In this document: positions 9,463-20,790 of the stretch, in pieces
Numbering within the stretch: position 1 is the first letter of the stretch
Layout: the number at the start of each line of letters is the position of its first letter
NCBI GenBank assembly: GCA_002099365.1
Contig: MSED01000005.1
Location: 1,798,001 to 1,862,000 of the forward strand
Direction: 5' to 3'
DNA: 64,000 nucleotides
Source of the DNA: Phialophora verrucosa
Lineage: Eukaryota; Ascomycota; Eurotiomycetes; Chaetothyriales; Herpotrichiellaceae
The notes under the pieces: model-generated
The model's database searches: none
What the model was told of the DNA's origin: nothing
Seen by the model: only the letters and a program-made list of their open reading frames with translations
Program-made: the position numbers and the translations under genes

Positions 9463-11512
9463 ATGGAGAAGACGTTGCTGGCTCTGCGACTCTTCAAGAC
9501 ATGCGCCAAGGGAAGTTGGAGCGAGACTCGTGCTTCGACAGTCACCCGCGTGTCTCGAGTTTGCGCTAGGAGATCCCTAAGAAACCCGCCGGCCAAGAAG
9601 TTCTACTCAACAAGCGCCTCGGCCGCAGAGGCGCAAGCGAAGCCGAATCTACCACTATGGACAACCAGCAGAGCTTTACTCCTTGCCGGGGCACTGGCGT
9701 CGATCGGCTATGCGGTCGGCGTCAACGACGCGGGAAGTCATGCCGATGAGCTCATTCCGCGGACACCCAAGCCTCCTACATACGCCAGCAAGATCGAGCT
9801 GGAGAAGGCCATCACTGAGCTTCGCGAGCTGCTGGGCGAGGACGCAATCAGCACGGATGACGAAGACCTCAAGTCCCACGGCTACTCGGAATGGTCGTCA
9901 ATCAATATCGACCAACTGCCTGTCGCCGTGGCATACCCCAAAAGCACAGAGGAAGTCGCCCACATTGCAAAGATTGCTTCAAAGTACAGGATACCCATGG
10001 TCCCTTACTCAGGCGGCTCCTCTCTCGAAGCGAACTTTGCGGCCCCTTTCGGTGGGTTCAGCATTGACTTCGCCTTCATGGACCAGATTCTGGCCATCCA
10101 CGCAGACGACATGGACGTCGTGGTTCAACCCTCGGTACAGTGGATGGAGCTGAACGACAAACTACAGCATACTGGCCTGTTCTTCCCCGTTGACCCGGGC
10201 CCATCAGCGAAAATCGGAGGCATGGTCGGCACCTCCTGCAGCGGCACAAATGCCTTCCGCTACGGCACCATGAAAGAATGGGTTATCAATCTGACTGTAG
10301 TCCTGCCCGACGGCAGGATCATCAAGACCCGACGGCGTCCACGCAAGACTTCGGCGGGCTATAATCTCACTGGCCTCTTCGTGGGCGCCGAAGGCACTCT
10401 GGGCATCGTCACGGAAGCGACGCTCAAGCTGGCCGTCATCCCTCAGGAGACCAAAGTCGCCGTCGTGACGTTTCCGACCATCCGTGACGCCGCCGCCGCA
10501 GCCATGCAGATCATCCGAGCAGGCGTGCCCGTGGCGGCCATGGAAATCATGGACGACGTGCAAATTTCGGTCATCAACCGTGCAGGAGGCACGACCCGGA
10601 CGTGGAAGGAAGTCCCCACGATATTCTTCAAATTCTCCGGCACGACGGCTGGCGTCAAGGACAACATCAAGTTGACCACTCAAATCGCAAACACCAACCG
10701 GGCCGGGGACTTCATCTACGCCAAAGACGACCGAGAGGCCCATGACCTGTGGAAAGCCAGGAAGGACTCCCTGTGGAGCATGCTCTCTTTGAGGCGCGAA
10801 GGCGACGAGGTCTGGTCGACCGACGTGGCCGTCCCGATATCGAGACTCCCGGACATTGTTGGTACGCGCCCTTCCGCATTCAGTAACCATGTTTTGGGGA
10901 GGACATGCGGAGGAGATCCATGACGGCCACAAGCTGACATGAACGCCCCAGAAATCACCAAGAAAGAAGTCGACGATCTAGGTCTGTTTGCAAGCGTGCT
11001 CGGACACATCGGCGACGGGAACTTCCACACCTCGGTCCTGTACAACCGCAACGATCCCAACGAGAGAGAACAGGTCGAGCGCGTCGTGCATAACATGGTG
11101 GATCGGGCCCTTGAAATGGTATGTCCTCCCTGACCTGATCTGAATCTACCCCAGGCAGGCGCGAACGTCGAGGAAGATGCGCATACCGATGCCGATGCGG
11201 ACGCCGGCCCCAACACTGACACTGATACTGATACTGTACTGATGCCGACACCCATGCTAACGCTCGCATTTCAAAAACTAACAGGAAGGCACATGCACAG
11301 GCGAGCATGGCGTCGGCCTAGGCAAGAAACAAAGCCTCGTCGACGAACTTGGCGTCGAGACCATCGGCGTGATGCAGACATTGAAACGAAGTCTCGACCC
11401 GCACTGGCTGATGAATCCGGGCAAGATCTTCGACGCCGTGGGCGTGGAGAACACCAAGAGCCAGCCTGAAGCGACGGCGGCGTCGACTCTGGCGAGACCG
11501 GGGGATAAGTGA
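9463..11512 (+). CDS. dld1: mitochondrial D-lactate dehydrogenase (cytochrome), FAD-dependent
   Basis: Oxidises D-lactate to pyruvate and passes electrons to cytochrome c at the mitochondrial inner membrane. Three exons (9463-10861, 10952-11118 and 11285-11512) give 597 residues. The N-terminus (MEKTLLALRLFKTCAKGSW) is a basic, amphipathic presequence, followed at about residues 70-85 by a hydrophobic anchor (ALLLAGALASIGYAVG). The FAD-binding PCMH domain has PYSGGSSLEANF and FFPVDPGPSAKIGGM. The FAD-oxidase C-terminal domain has LGHIGDGNFH (metal-binding His) and, after the last intron, CTGEHGVGLGKK and NPGKIFD. The ORF can be extended to an ATG at 9331, but that start would precede the targeting signal. 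D-2-hydroxyglutarate dehydrogenase is a related alternative; the anchor and C-terminus favour D-lactate dehydrogenase. Confidence 0.92.
11185..11250 (+). repeat. short imperfect repeats in the last intron of the D-lactate dehydrogenase gene
   Basis: This part of intron 2 (11119-11284) consists of imperfect copies of GATGCC and of ACTGAT or ACTGAC units. That makes this intron longer than most in the window. It looks like simple-sequence slippage with no coding content. Confidence 0.6.
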
Positions 11513-12282
11513 GCGGTTGGGATTCGAGTATCCCTGTATGTACATACGTACGTACGTACATGCCGCATGGGGTCGATTTTGCTTCACTTGGTCGGTATAG
11601 TCGTGCGAGCGTGTCACTTGAAGAGCCACGTTACTTTCACGAGGTTGTGCGCGCTTTTGCTGGTCAATCAGCTACAAAATATGTACGGAGTGGGGGGGAG
11701 CTTTCCTCGGATCATATTAGAGCCAGGTTGCGAAACTTTCACAAGATCCCCGAGCTCCCGACACACTCAGATCCCACCCTCCATCTCTGCACCGTTGGGG
11801 TTTCCCATTGCTGGACATGCATTTCTTCACCCCATCCCATCTCCATCAACCACGCCGTGATATCCCGGACTCCACGTCCTCGAAAGCGCTGTGTGCCGAA
11901 TGTAGTCACTCCTGGAACATGCCCCGCATGGGTAAGTAGCTAGGTGACGGTGGTTCAAAGCCGCGCAGTGCCGGCACTGGCCGACAGCAGAACTGCTCGT
12001 GTGATGAAGGGCTCTCGTCGAAGTCAGTGTCGACGTTCCATCCTTCGTATGGCGTCTTAATACACGGTGTGGCGTCTCTGAGAACTCTGCTTCCAATCCT
12101 GGCTCTACCTCCATCCTCTGGCCTGGGGATGCATGCAGTCGCTGGAAACATGCCTGATTGCATGGCCACCGCCATCAAGGCAGCCAAGGCATTGGTGTAC
12201 CAAGCGTACGGTTTTCGAGGCGTTCCGATATATTGAGGAACGGTGCTTAAAAGGTTCGTAAATCCTAACCGGCGGCGGTTAG
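11513..12282. other. intergenic spacer with a TACG palindromic repeat
   Basis: The spacer lies between the ends of two convergent genes. At about 11535-11562 there is a near-perfect palindrome built from TACG/TGTA units (TACATACGTACGTACGTACA), just after the stop codon of the dehydrogenase gene, where it could form a hairpin in the 3' UTR. No gene was recognised in the rest. Confidence 0.6.
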
Positions 12283-13904
12283 TCAGTCATTGAAGAACGC
12301 CTTCTCCAGCCTTCTAGCCAGATTCACACAGGGTGCGTCGACAGCCCGCAAGAACACATCCGCTACCCAAACGACAGCCATTATGATGATGACGGCTGCC
12401 TTGGCAAAGTCCCACTGGAATTGTCTCATGGTTTCGGCTGTTTCCACTTCGGGCGTTCGAGGGAGTACCTGTTTTCGATTAGGACGGGCAGCTTGAATGA
12501 AGTAAAGGGAAATTTTACCAGATAGCCCAAAGTATGGATAACAGGTCCGTGCATGACATACAAAGGAAAACTGATCTTGCCCAAGTACTGCACAGGCGTC
12601 CAGCAAAAGGCCTTGTTTCGCAAAACGCCAAGCCGACACGAAGACCAGACGATCAAGATCGCGCCTATCGTGGGCCAGAATCGGTGTTTTTCGGTGAAGC
12701 TTTGGGGGATGAAAGAATCGAGGGTGACGAACCAGGGGGTAACGTTGGCGGCGACATCGGGGAAGGAGAGTAGAAACAGTGACACCAGAAACGCCGGCCA
12801 ATACAAGATCCGGCATGATCGCTGTCGTGGCTGTAGCTGGCTGTCCGCCAAGGTCGAAGGTAATTCCGACGCAGTCTTCGACGTCCAGATGATGTCCAAC
12901 TCCGCAATCACCGCTCCAGCCCAGAAAGGAGTCAGTTCCCATCTGTCCCATGAGACACCCCAGATAATAAGTCCCGCGAAGGTCATGATTCGTAGCCGGC
13001 TCGGCATCCTGGCAGTAAGCATGTGAGTCAGGAACAGAGCCATACTGCAGCGGAACTCGACCGGGATGGTCCACAAATGGCGGTCCAGCTCGATCGACCC
13101 GGCAAACAGCGACCAGTTGAAGACGTCGACAAAGATGAGCATCTGCACCAGCCAATCCGTAAATTGCAGCCACATATTCGGCTGGGTATAGCAGTGAGAT
13201 TCCAAGACCATGCGCATGTGGTTGGAGAAATCCTCGGTGAGTTTGTACAGGTTGAGCTGAGCCAGACAGATGACGATGAAGGTGGAGGCGAAACAGGGAA
13301 GAAATAGTCGCAGTCCCCGGCGGAAGATGGAAGATGTCATGGTCGTCATCAATTGGCCGTGCTGATGCGAGCGCATTTGCTTCACAGGTTTGTAGCTGAG
13401 GGCATAGCCTGAGATGACGAAGAAGATGGCAACCATGGGGGGTCCCGAGTAGAGCAGTCGAACGACGGGTAAGCGGATGAACTCTCTGTACGCGGTTGGT
13501 GGCTTTGTTTCTGGGTCCGGTGTCGCGCCCCAGGCGTGCACAATGTCGAAGGTGCCATAGGTGAGATGGCAGATGAAGACGGCGAAGGCAGCGAGCCCGC
13601 GCATGCCATCAAGGAAGGCTGTCGGGGCAAGTTTCTCAGTCTTGCCCGGTTCATTTTGTGAGCGGCGGTGCAGAAAACTCGGTACAAGCAAGCTGACGAG
13701 TTGACCAAGGAGTCTGCCCAGATGTCGGAGTGAGAAGCAGAGCCCGAGGTTACAGATCTGGCGGGGGTCGCGAGGCTTTGGCCAGTTGGTGGTTCCAGTC
13801 GCACTTCCATTGTAGTCGAATTCGCGTTTCTCGCTCAACAGCCCCAGTTGTGATTCATCTGAACTGGACCGTGAGGAGTCACCGCTCGAGGACGTCGAGC
13901 TCAT
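12283..13904 (-). CDS. acyltransferase 3 family integral membrane protein
   Basis: A multi-pass membrane O-acyltransferase of the OafA/acyltransferase-3 type (PF01757), which transfers acyl groups to carbohydrates, lipids or small molecules; the substrate is unknown. Two exons, 13904-12519 and 12468-12283, are joined by a 50-bp phase-0 intron to give 523 residues. The first membrane segment contains the family signature FLDGMRGLAAFAVFICHLTY, with the conserved Arg and putative catalytic His. Further segments include AIFFVISGYALSYKPVK and FPLYVMHGPVIHTLGYL, the last followed after the intron by a final helix (AVIIIMAVVWVADVFLRAVD). A Ser-rich N-terminus (MSSTSSSGDSSRSSS) precedes them. The frame stays open upstream to a GTG at 14027, so an earlier start via another exon is possible. 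The gene may act in cell-wall, lipid or secondary-metabolite acylation; no biosynthetic cluster is visible nearby. Confidence 0.88.
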
Positions 13905-15041
13905 CGTGCTCGACCGACCGGCGGACACGGGGCATTGAAGAGAACGAAAGATTGCGATGACGCGTCCGTCTGCACGGAGGAGTTTTTCGAGAAGTTGAGA
14001 AAGAACGAGCAGTGAAGCAGGCGCCACCTGTGTTTCCTGTTTCCCCAGAGTTCGAGGCCGCGGTCAGGGATGGCCAGTCAGGGTGCCATACGAGACGAGT
14101 ACTCTTACTGCGGCCACGGGGCTGAATTGTGCGTGGTCTGAGCCTTGCTCTCTCCACAATGGCGAAATTTGCCCAGACGAGAGGCTGATCCTTCCACTCA
14201 GCGCCACTTTTCTGAGACAGCATGGATCCTTCGCAGGAGAATTGACCACAAACATTCACGAGCATGTCTATTCACGTATATTAGGCCACTCGACCTGCTG
14301 TCTCTACACTTATCTGTCAAAGTACCTGTACGAGTACACGAGACCATGTCCAATGTCTTGAGAACGCGAAGAAAATTAATGCAGGGTCTGGAGGCTCAAG
14401 AAGCGCGGAAAGTAGCGCCGGGAAAGGAGGTGGCGTTCCGAAGTTGCTTGTCAGTCTGAATGGCAGTGGTACGAGCACATATCCACGCCATCAACGGCTG
14501 GCCATGCAACTGAAGCTGGTCGAAGCAGCATATTCTGCAACTACTGTTCTAACGCGTCACATCACTCAATGCTGCTGGAATTTCGAGCAGACCGCGTCGT
14601 CTGGCACAGAAGACAAATTGATGCCGGCGTGAGGCTCAACTGAATTTGCATTTCCGCGTCGATCATGTTTCAAGCCAGGCTATTTCTGGCACAAGTTCCA
14701 CCTCCGCTAAAGTGTGCCAAGACCGAGGAAGAATGAGTAACTAGCTCGCATCGTTACTGCACTGTCCCTCTCATGAACCGATCAGTTAGAGTTCATGGGG
14801 ATGGCTAGTCTCAACTCATCATCGCAAGGAGCACGCATCCATATCTACAATTCGTTTGATCGTCTAAACGTACAGCTATGTATCCATCCCAGGCACAATA
14901 GTTCAACAACACGATATCATTCGCAACGTGTTCTCAGCCTGAAAAGCCCTCCTTCCCCTGAACCAAGACCGCTGGTTGTCCTAACCTTGATATCGGATAC
15001 ATGTAGCCTGAATCCATCGTTTCCTTGTACCCGACTGCACA
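13905..15041. other. intergenic spacer, nothing recognised
   Basis: Upstream region of the acyltransferase gene and 3' flank of the permease gene; both genes are on the minus strand. Only short unrelated open frames are present. No RNA gene or repeat stood out. Confidence 0.5.
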
Positions 15042-16754
15042 TCAGACGCCGTGCACCTGCTCAATAATGTCTGTTTCAACGATAGGGCCATTGTATCTGC
15101 CCCGAAGGTATCCAAAATAGCTCGCGATGCCGATAATCATCGTTCCTCCCCACAGCAGGCACGACCAATTCATAGTCTGAATGGTCAAGCCGGTCCGGAC
15201 GGACGGGAAGAAGCTGAAGACCATGACGATGGCAATCCACATCAGGCCGAAGGCATTGCAGAAGATGCCGAGTTTGCGCCCCAGCGTCCAGGGACCGTAA
15301 TGGATGGACGAGGGATGGACGATCTTCTTGTGCAGCAGCAGAACCATCGGTAGCGTATATGAGCCAAGATAGCCGCTAATGACCAAGGAGGCAACGGCGT
15401 TGAAAGCTGCAGATGATCCGATGTTGATGAGCCCTAGCAACATGGTGATGAGGACAGAAAGAGCAACGGCGTACAGAGGAAGCTTCGTTCGCGGCTCGAC
15501 CTGGGAGAGGAATCGAGAGCCTGGCAGTCCGTGGTCGCGGGCGAAGGCCCACGTCATTCTCGATGCTGCTGCCAACACGGCGATTGTGGCGAAGATCATC
15601 AGCGAGAGAACCACAGCGGTCATGGCCGTGGCGCCACCGTTCGTTTGGACAGCTTGCTTGAATATCTCGATGAAGGGAAATCCCGTGCTGCTACCGAGCG
15701 CTTTGTCGATGTTGCCGATACAGAATAAAATCGCAATCAGCATTGAGAACCCCATGACCCCGTTGAGGCCGATCGAAGCGACCAACGCTTGAGGCACCAC
15801 AGTCGAGGCGTTTTTGATCTCCTCGCTCATATGGATGGCACCGTCGGCTCCGATAAAGGCGAAGACAGTTGTGATCAGCCCAACGAAAAAGGACGTACCC
15901 TTGTTGTATCCACCGTTGGCCATGTATTTCACGAAGACATCGTACGAATCGCCATGTGGCGCCAAGTATACCAGGGTGATCAAGACGCCAAAAAAGCCGA
16001 CAATGTGCACAATAAGCACCGCGCCTTCGACCTTCGGGAGCTGCTTAGCGAGGTATGTGTTGAAAAGCAGTGCCAGGATGATGACCGCATAAAGGAGGAG
16101 GGTCCCGTGCCACCTCTGGAAGTCGTAGTTGGGATAGTTAAGAACAAGAAGACCCTGAATAATGGTACCTCCGAGATAGGCTGCCGAAGCCAAACAAGCC
16201 TGCCACGAGAGAACAGACTGCCAGCCGGTGATAAAGGAGAGGAAGTTGCGGCAAGACTTCGGCGCGAACAAGAACGTCCAGTGGTATTGACCTCCGGCGG
16301 TAGGTGCCCTGTCATGGTCAATACTTGAGACATCGCTGTGGCCCTATTGTCGAACTCACATTGAGACCATCTCGGCAAGCGAAGCAACAACCGTAAAGTA
16401 GCCGAGCCAGCAGAACAAGTACCCATATACAAGCCCAGCAGGTCCTCCGTCCGTCAAGCCGTACACGAAAACGGTCAACAGACCTTCCCAGGTGATCATC
16501 AACGTGCAAGAAAAGCCGAGCATGCTCATGAAGCCAAAGTTCCGCTGGTACAGGTCAGTCGCATGCATTCACTGTGTTGAACATGGGTATAATGGTCCGC
16601 ATACCCTCAACTCCTGGCGCTTTCCCAGCCTGGCCATCTCCAGTTCGTCTCGATTGACCGATTTCTCACCACGCTGATCTGACGAAGAGGATCTTGAGTG
16701 ATGCATCTCCGAAGCTATCTTGCTCCCGCTCTTCAGTTCGTATGTGTCCGCCAT
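15042..16754 (-). CDS. amino-acid/GABA/choline-type permease (APC superfamily)
   Basis: A plasma-membrane or vacuolar secondary transporter of the fungal amino acid/GABA/choline permease group. Three exons (16754-16605, 16544-16360 and 16308-15042) give 533 residues. The hydrophilic N-terminus starts MADTYELKSGSKIASEM; the ORF continues upstream to a TTG but this is the first ATG. Exon 2 carries the first two membrane helices (FGFMSMLGFSCTLMITWEGL, then GLVYGYLFCWLGYFTVVASLAEM). The exon 2-3 junction restores EMVSMAPTAGGQYHW, a strong signature of this group. Later segments include GADGAIHMSEEIKNAS and RMTWAFARDHGLPGS, both typical of APC permeases. About 12 helices are expected. The exact substrate cannot be read from the sequence; GABA, polyamines, choline or neutral amino acids are possible. 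Confidence 0.92.
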
Positions 16755-19486
16755 CTTCAATGCCGTTCGACGATAATTGAAAGGAGATGGGCGGTCTCTT
16801 TAGGTACAATCAAGTTCAGCGTGCTTCACAAGGCATCAAAGGAGTGGAAGTGTTGAATGAGCGAACAACGAAGCGCCTGGCTCTTGTCGGAGGAAGGAGA
16901 CTGCTGCGGTACCCTTGTGCTGGAACCCACTGGCAGTGAGAATGAAAGGGAGTCTTCGCACTCGCAGCGTTGTGGGTGTGTCAAAGGTCTAGAGTACCGC
17001 GTGCATTGTACAATAGGCGGGGTGGAAGCCCTACCGAGAAAATACTCGTACCCAGTAGTCCTCATGGAAGAGAGGTCAATCCATGTTGAAGCTAAGAGTC
17101 TGCCGGCCGGAGGAGTTCCCACCTTGCATGCGAAGTAGCGGCCCCTTGACTTCCGTCAACGAAGGGATCTCGGGGCACTCGTGTTGACAAGGCCAACCTG
17201 GGGGTTGTGAGGGCTCCAACTGGTGCGACGATCATCTGAACACACAACCAGGATTCATGGGCGGCGAACAGAATAGGGCTAAGTCTCCGGCACCTGTGGC
17301 TAGCTCGGAGGCTAACAGCTGGCTTGCGCCAGGGTTGTTGATAGCGGAGGAGCACCACAGTGGGGGTCTTTCTAAAAAGCTTGGGTGGTTTCTACCTTTC
17401 GAGTCTCCTGCAGCGATATGCAAGGATTGTTGAGACCATAGCTATCACCGTTTCGGAGACTCAGACTCGAGGCCCTCGTGGGCGTGCGCAGGCTCATTTC
17501 TTTCTTCTGACAAGCCGAGTTGCCAGTGCTGCGACATTTGCGACGGGAAACCACTGTCACAGGTCTCGGCAAGGCAGGTGAAATGAACAGATACACAGCG
17601 TGGTAGTGAGGCTCATCGTGGCGTTGTGACACCAATTCTGTTGCCATGATCGACACAGGCATTTCTCTCCTTGTCGCGGTCACCGGCGTTGCCTTTCCAC
17701 TTCCACTTTACAAGCACCAATCGATGCACAGGTTCATCTTAAATTGTGCGGTTTGGGGGCAGGCTAGGGCTTTGTATGGACGTTCAGTACCACGCAATGT
17801 TCTGCCATTGACCAAAGAAGCGTAGGGAGAAAGCCTGGTGTGGCCCTTGCCTCTCTTGCTACTATGACAAACTGAATCATTGTTCTGTCTTACGAGAAAC
17901 TCGCTCAAGAAGTTTCGAAAAACCCGGGGCAATGCTTGAATTACGTAGCGTGTGTGTGCCATATCCCAGCCGTTGTTCAGGGCTGACCATGCAGAGAGAT
18001 ACTTGGCTGGCAGATGATGCATTATTGATAATAACCTCCATGTTCATGCTCGTTTCAGCAAGTCTCAGAAGTCTGATGAGGGAAAAGCATCGGGCTTTCG
18101 TTTTCGCGGCAGCAGTCCGCCGACATCCGCGGTGCGAATGAACCCGTATTCCACCAACAGTTCATCAATAGATACTCATATTGAAACTGTCTCTCGCCTA
18201 GTAAATGTCTCCAAGCCTCACGTCTCCCCTTTAGATATTCGCACTTGTACTGTGTATGTGAATCTGCGTGTGATTACAAAAGTGCAATCTCGCCCAAAAG
18301 CCCACGACAAGAGGCCATCACGAGTTTCCCCATGAGAAGCAAGCACTAGCCCTCGGTGCCACTCTGGAGTCCGGACAAGCTTGATGGTTCTGTGGAGCCC
18401 TGTCGAGCTTGGTGGTGATAAGCCCCTGGCGGCAGATGCTAGATGCCCTGTGCTGGATACTCGTAGGGACGGTGGCTTCAACCGCAAGGACCGGGGCTGC
18501 AAGCTGACGCACACCCTGGTCGTCACTCCAACAGGAAGGTAGATAGAAGCCTGCCACCGTTGGAGTGATAATGGACCAGGTGATTCGAGCATCAAAGGCC
18601 CTGTTCTGGATTTCACGACCTGTGCCTGGCGGGTCAGCTTGTCGTACCAGATAGCATTCAGAGGCCATCCGACTATGATATGTTTTGGAAGCTGTCGCAC
18701 TCAAGCTTTTGCTAACATCCGCAATAATACGGAGTAATGGGGCCAACAACAGGAGAACACAAGCATTGAACCAAGAGGTGATCGACCGCGGGTGGTTCGC
18801 CGTTGACCAAACACCGTGTTCGGCACCGGCGACGCTAAAGGAACTGGACAGGCGTGACAGGGTAGCTCTGGAAAGCCACAATGTGGATTCGTGGTTGGGC
18901 CCTTGAGTCGTGAGTCTTGACCGACCTCGACCTGCTGCACTCACGTCCATCTCACCCCTATGTTGCACCTTTCCTTAACCGAGACCACCAGACAAAGCGC
19001 TTAAGTGGAAGACCTACAGGGCAGTGGGCCGACTGTTGCTGATTGTGCATGCTGTATGCCCCTGCCACACCTAATCTGTGCTGGTTCACTGCTGACATCC
19101 ACTCGAAAACAGGTAAAGCCCGCGTCCGATGCTTGAGAATGAACCCCACACAAAGATGCAATCGCACCCCGGTCTATGCCTTGTCTAAGAGCCTGGCAAC
19201 TGCATACGTTTATCACACTTCATGTCGCATTCGTGGTCATCTAGCGGTCTAAGCGCATTCTGGACCTGTGTTCCGGCTCAGATCGGTGCTCCTCATCTTC
19301 AAAGCACCATCCCTCTGTCCTAGGTCGCCGCTGTCGCTGTCAAACTGTCGCACGCCTCGCCGCCGACTGTCAATCACCACCAGTCAACAGTCACCTGTCA
19401 CCTGTCATTGACGGAATTCCGCTCGCCAACCTTATCCATGTCTTAAGAACAAGTCGACTCATCCGTCAGCTGGTCAAACGACCATC
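16755..19486. other. 2.7-kb intergenic region, nothing recognised
   Basis: Divergent spacer between the permease and the rhodopsin-like gene. Open frames here are short and their translations look random. Just before the rhodopsin-like start codon (about 19360-19410) lies a stretch with many GTCA/TGTC units, including CACCTGTCACCTGTCATTGA, of unknown meaning. Confidence 0.5.
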
Positions 19487-20790
19487 ATGGCGGGAGCGGT
19501 GCACCTCCTGCTCGCGCGCGTCCCGATCATATCGGCATCTCACAAAGGCCCGGTGGTGAACCTGATATCATGGATTGCGATGACGACGATGTGTTTGGCC
19601 GTTATTACGGTCCTGACCAGCAAACTCGTTGTCCTGAGACGATTGACATGGAACGACTCGATCCTATCCGCAGCCATGGTAAGCATCCGTGACAGGCAAC
19701 GAGTTGAGGATATGTGCATTGACTTTTGCTGTCCAAGATCCTTTCCATCGCCTTCACCCTCACTCTCAACCAGCAAGTCAGTGGCGGACTGGGATCGAAA
19801 CTGTCGACCCTCTCCGACGACCAATATGACAAGTTCCAAAAGGCCGGATACGCGTGGAACATGCTGTACATCATTGCGCTGTGCTTGGGCAAGTCCTCGA
19901 CATTGTCTTTGCTGCTCGCTCTTTCACCGAATAAATCCTACCGCATCCCCATGCTGGTCGTGGGCGGACTTACCGTGACCTGGGGCGTCACTACGGTCAT
20001 CGCCAGCGCATTCCAATGCTCGCTCCCTCACCCTTATTTGATCACTACAAACACCTGCTTCAACCAGGTCGGATTCTGGGATGCCGTGGGTGTCATCGAC
20101 GTCCTTACGGATCTCGCGCTCATGATCCTGCCCGTCTGGCTGGTCTACAATCTGCAACTCGCATTGCAAAAGAAGATCGCTGTCTGTTTCGCCTTCTCGT
20201 TCCGGACTCTGGCCATTGCGTGCGCGATATGGCGCATGAGCGAGATGCACAAATTCTTCGACCGCGGCACAGACGTAACCTTCGAGAGCTGGCTTCCAAC
20301 CATTGCAACAATCTTGGAGGTTTTCTCCAGTGTCTTTGCAGCCTGCGTACCCCATTTACGGCCCTTTATGGAATCCATCCAGGCCGGTTACCTCTCGGGA
20401 GTGATCCAAGAGGGCGATGGACGCTTCGGGTACGGCAACGACAGTTACTTGATGGGCAAGATGGCTCAAAGCAAAGCCGTCTCGGCGATCCGAAGTCAGG
20501 CTCTGAAGTCCGAAATCCGAGGCGAGAGTCTCGACCTGCCAAGGCAGGGCATCACTCTGGGGCAGATAAACGACTCGATGGACCGGCACGGCATCGGACA
20601 GGCTATCAGCAGCAATCGAGTCGTGGTGAACAAAGTCTCGGCGGGTAGGCCCGAGAAGGACCTGAGTTCCGAGAGAAATCGCAGCGATAGCATTGGCTCA
20701 GAGGGCGGGAGGAGTCACGGCAGTGACGGGAGTAAGGCCATGATCATCAAGACAACAAAGGAGTGGAGTATCAGCTATCAGGACGCGTAG
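19487..20790 (+). CDS. fungal rhodopsin-like 7TM integral membrane protein
   Basis: Member of the large Pezizomycotina family of seven-helix membrane proteins with a fungal-rhodopsin-like domain (related to SAT20 and CFEM-GPCR-like proteins); its biochemical role is unknown. Two exons, 19487-19678 and 19738-20790, give 414 residues with the phase conserved at the junction. Hydrophobic segments begin at WIAMTTMCLAVITVL, ILSIAFTLTLN, WNMLYIIALCLGKSSTLSLL, MLVVGGLTVTWGVTTVIASA, VIDVLTDLALMILPVWLVYN, KKIAVCFAFSFRTLAIACAI and IATILEVFSSVFAACVPHLR. The loop containing the FQCSLPHPY and NTCFNQ cysteines is typical of the family, as is the segment ending PHLRPF. The cytoplasmic tail (about the last 120 residues) is Ser- and Arg-rich with no membrane segment. 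It lacks the retinal-binding DxxxK context of microbial opsins. Confidence 0.85.

Noticed and set aside
11946..11975. tRNA gene suggested by GGTTCAAAGCC (B-box-like)
   Set aside because: The T-arm does not pair and no A-box, anticodon arm or acceptor stem could be formed around it.
12283..13173. A separate 296-residue protein at the 3' end of the acyltransferase gene
   Set aside because: Most of that frame is a shadow of exon 1. Only its last 61 codons are coding, as the second exon of the acyltransferase gene after a 50-bp intron.
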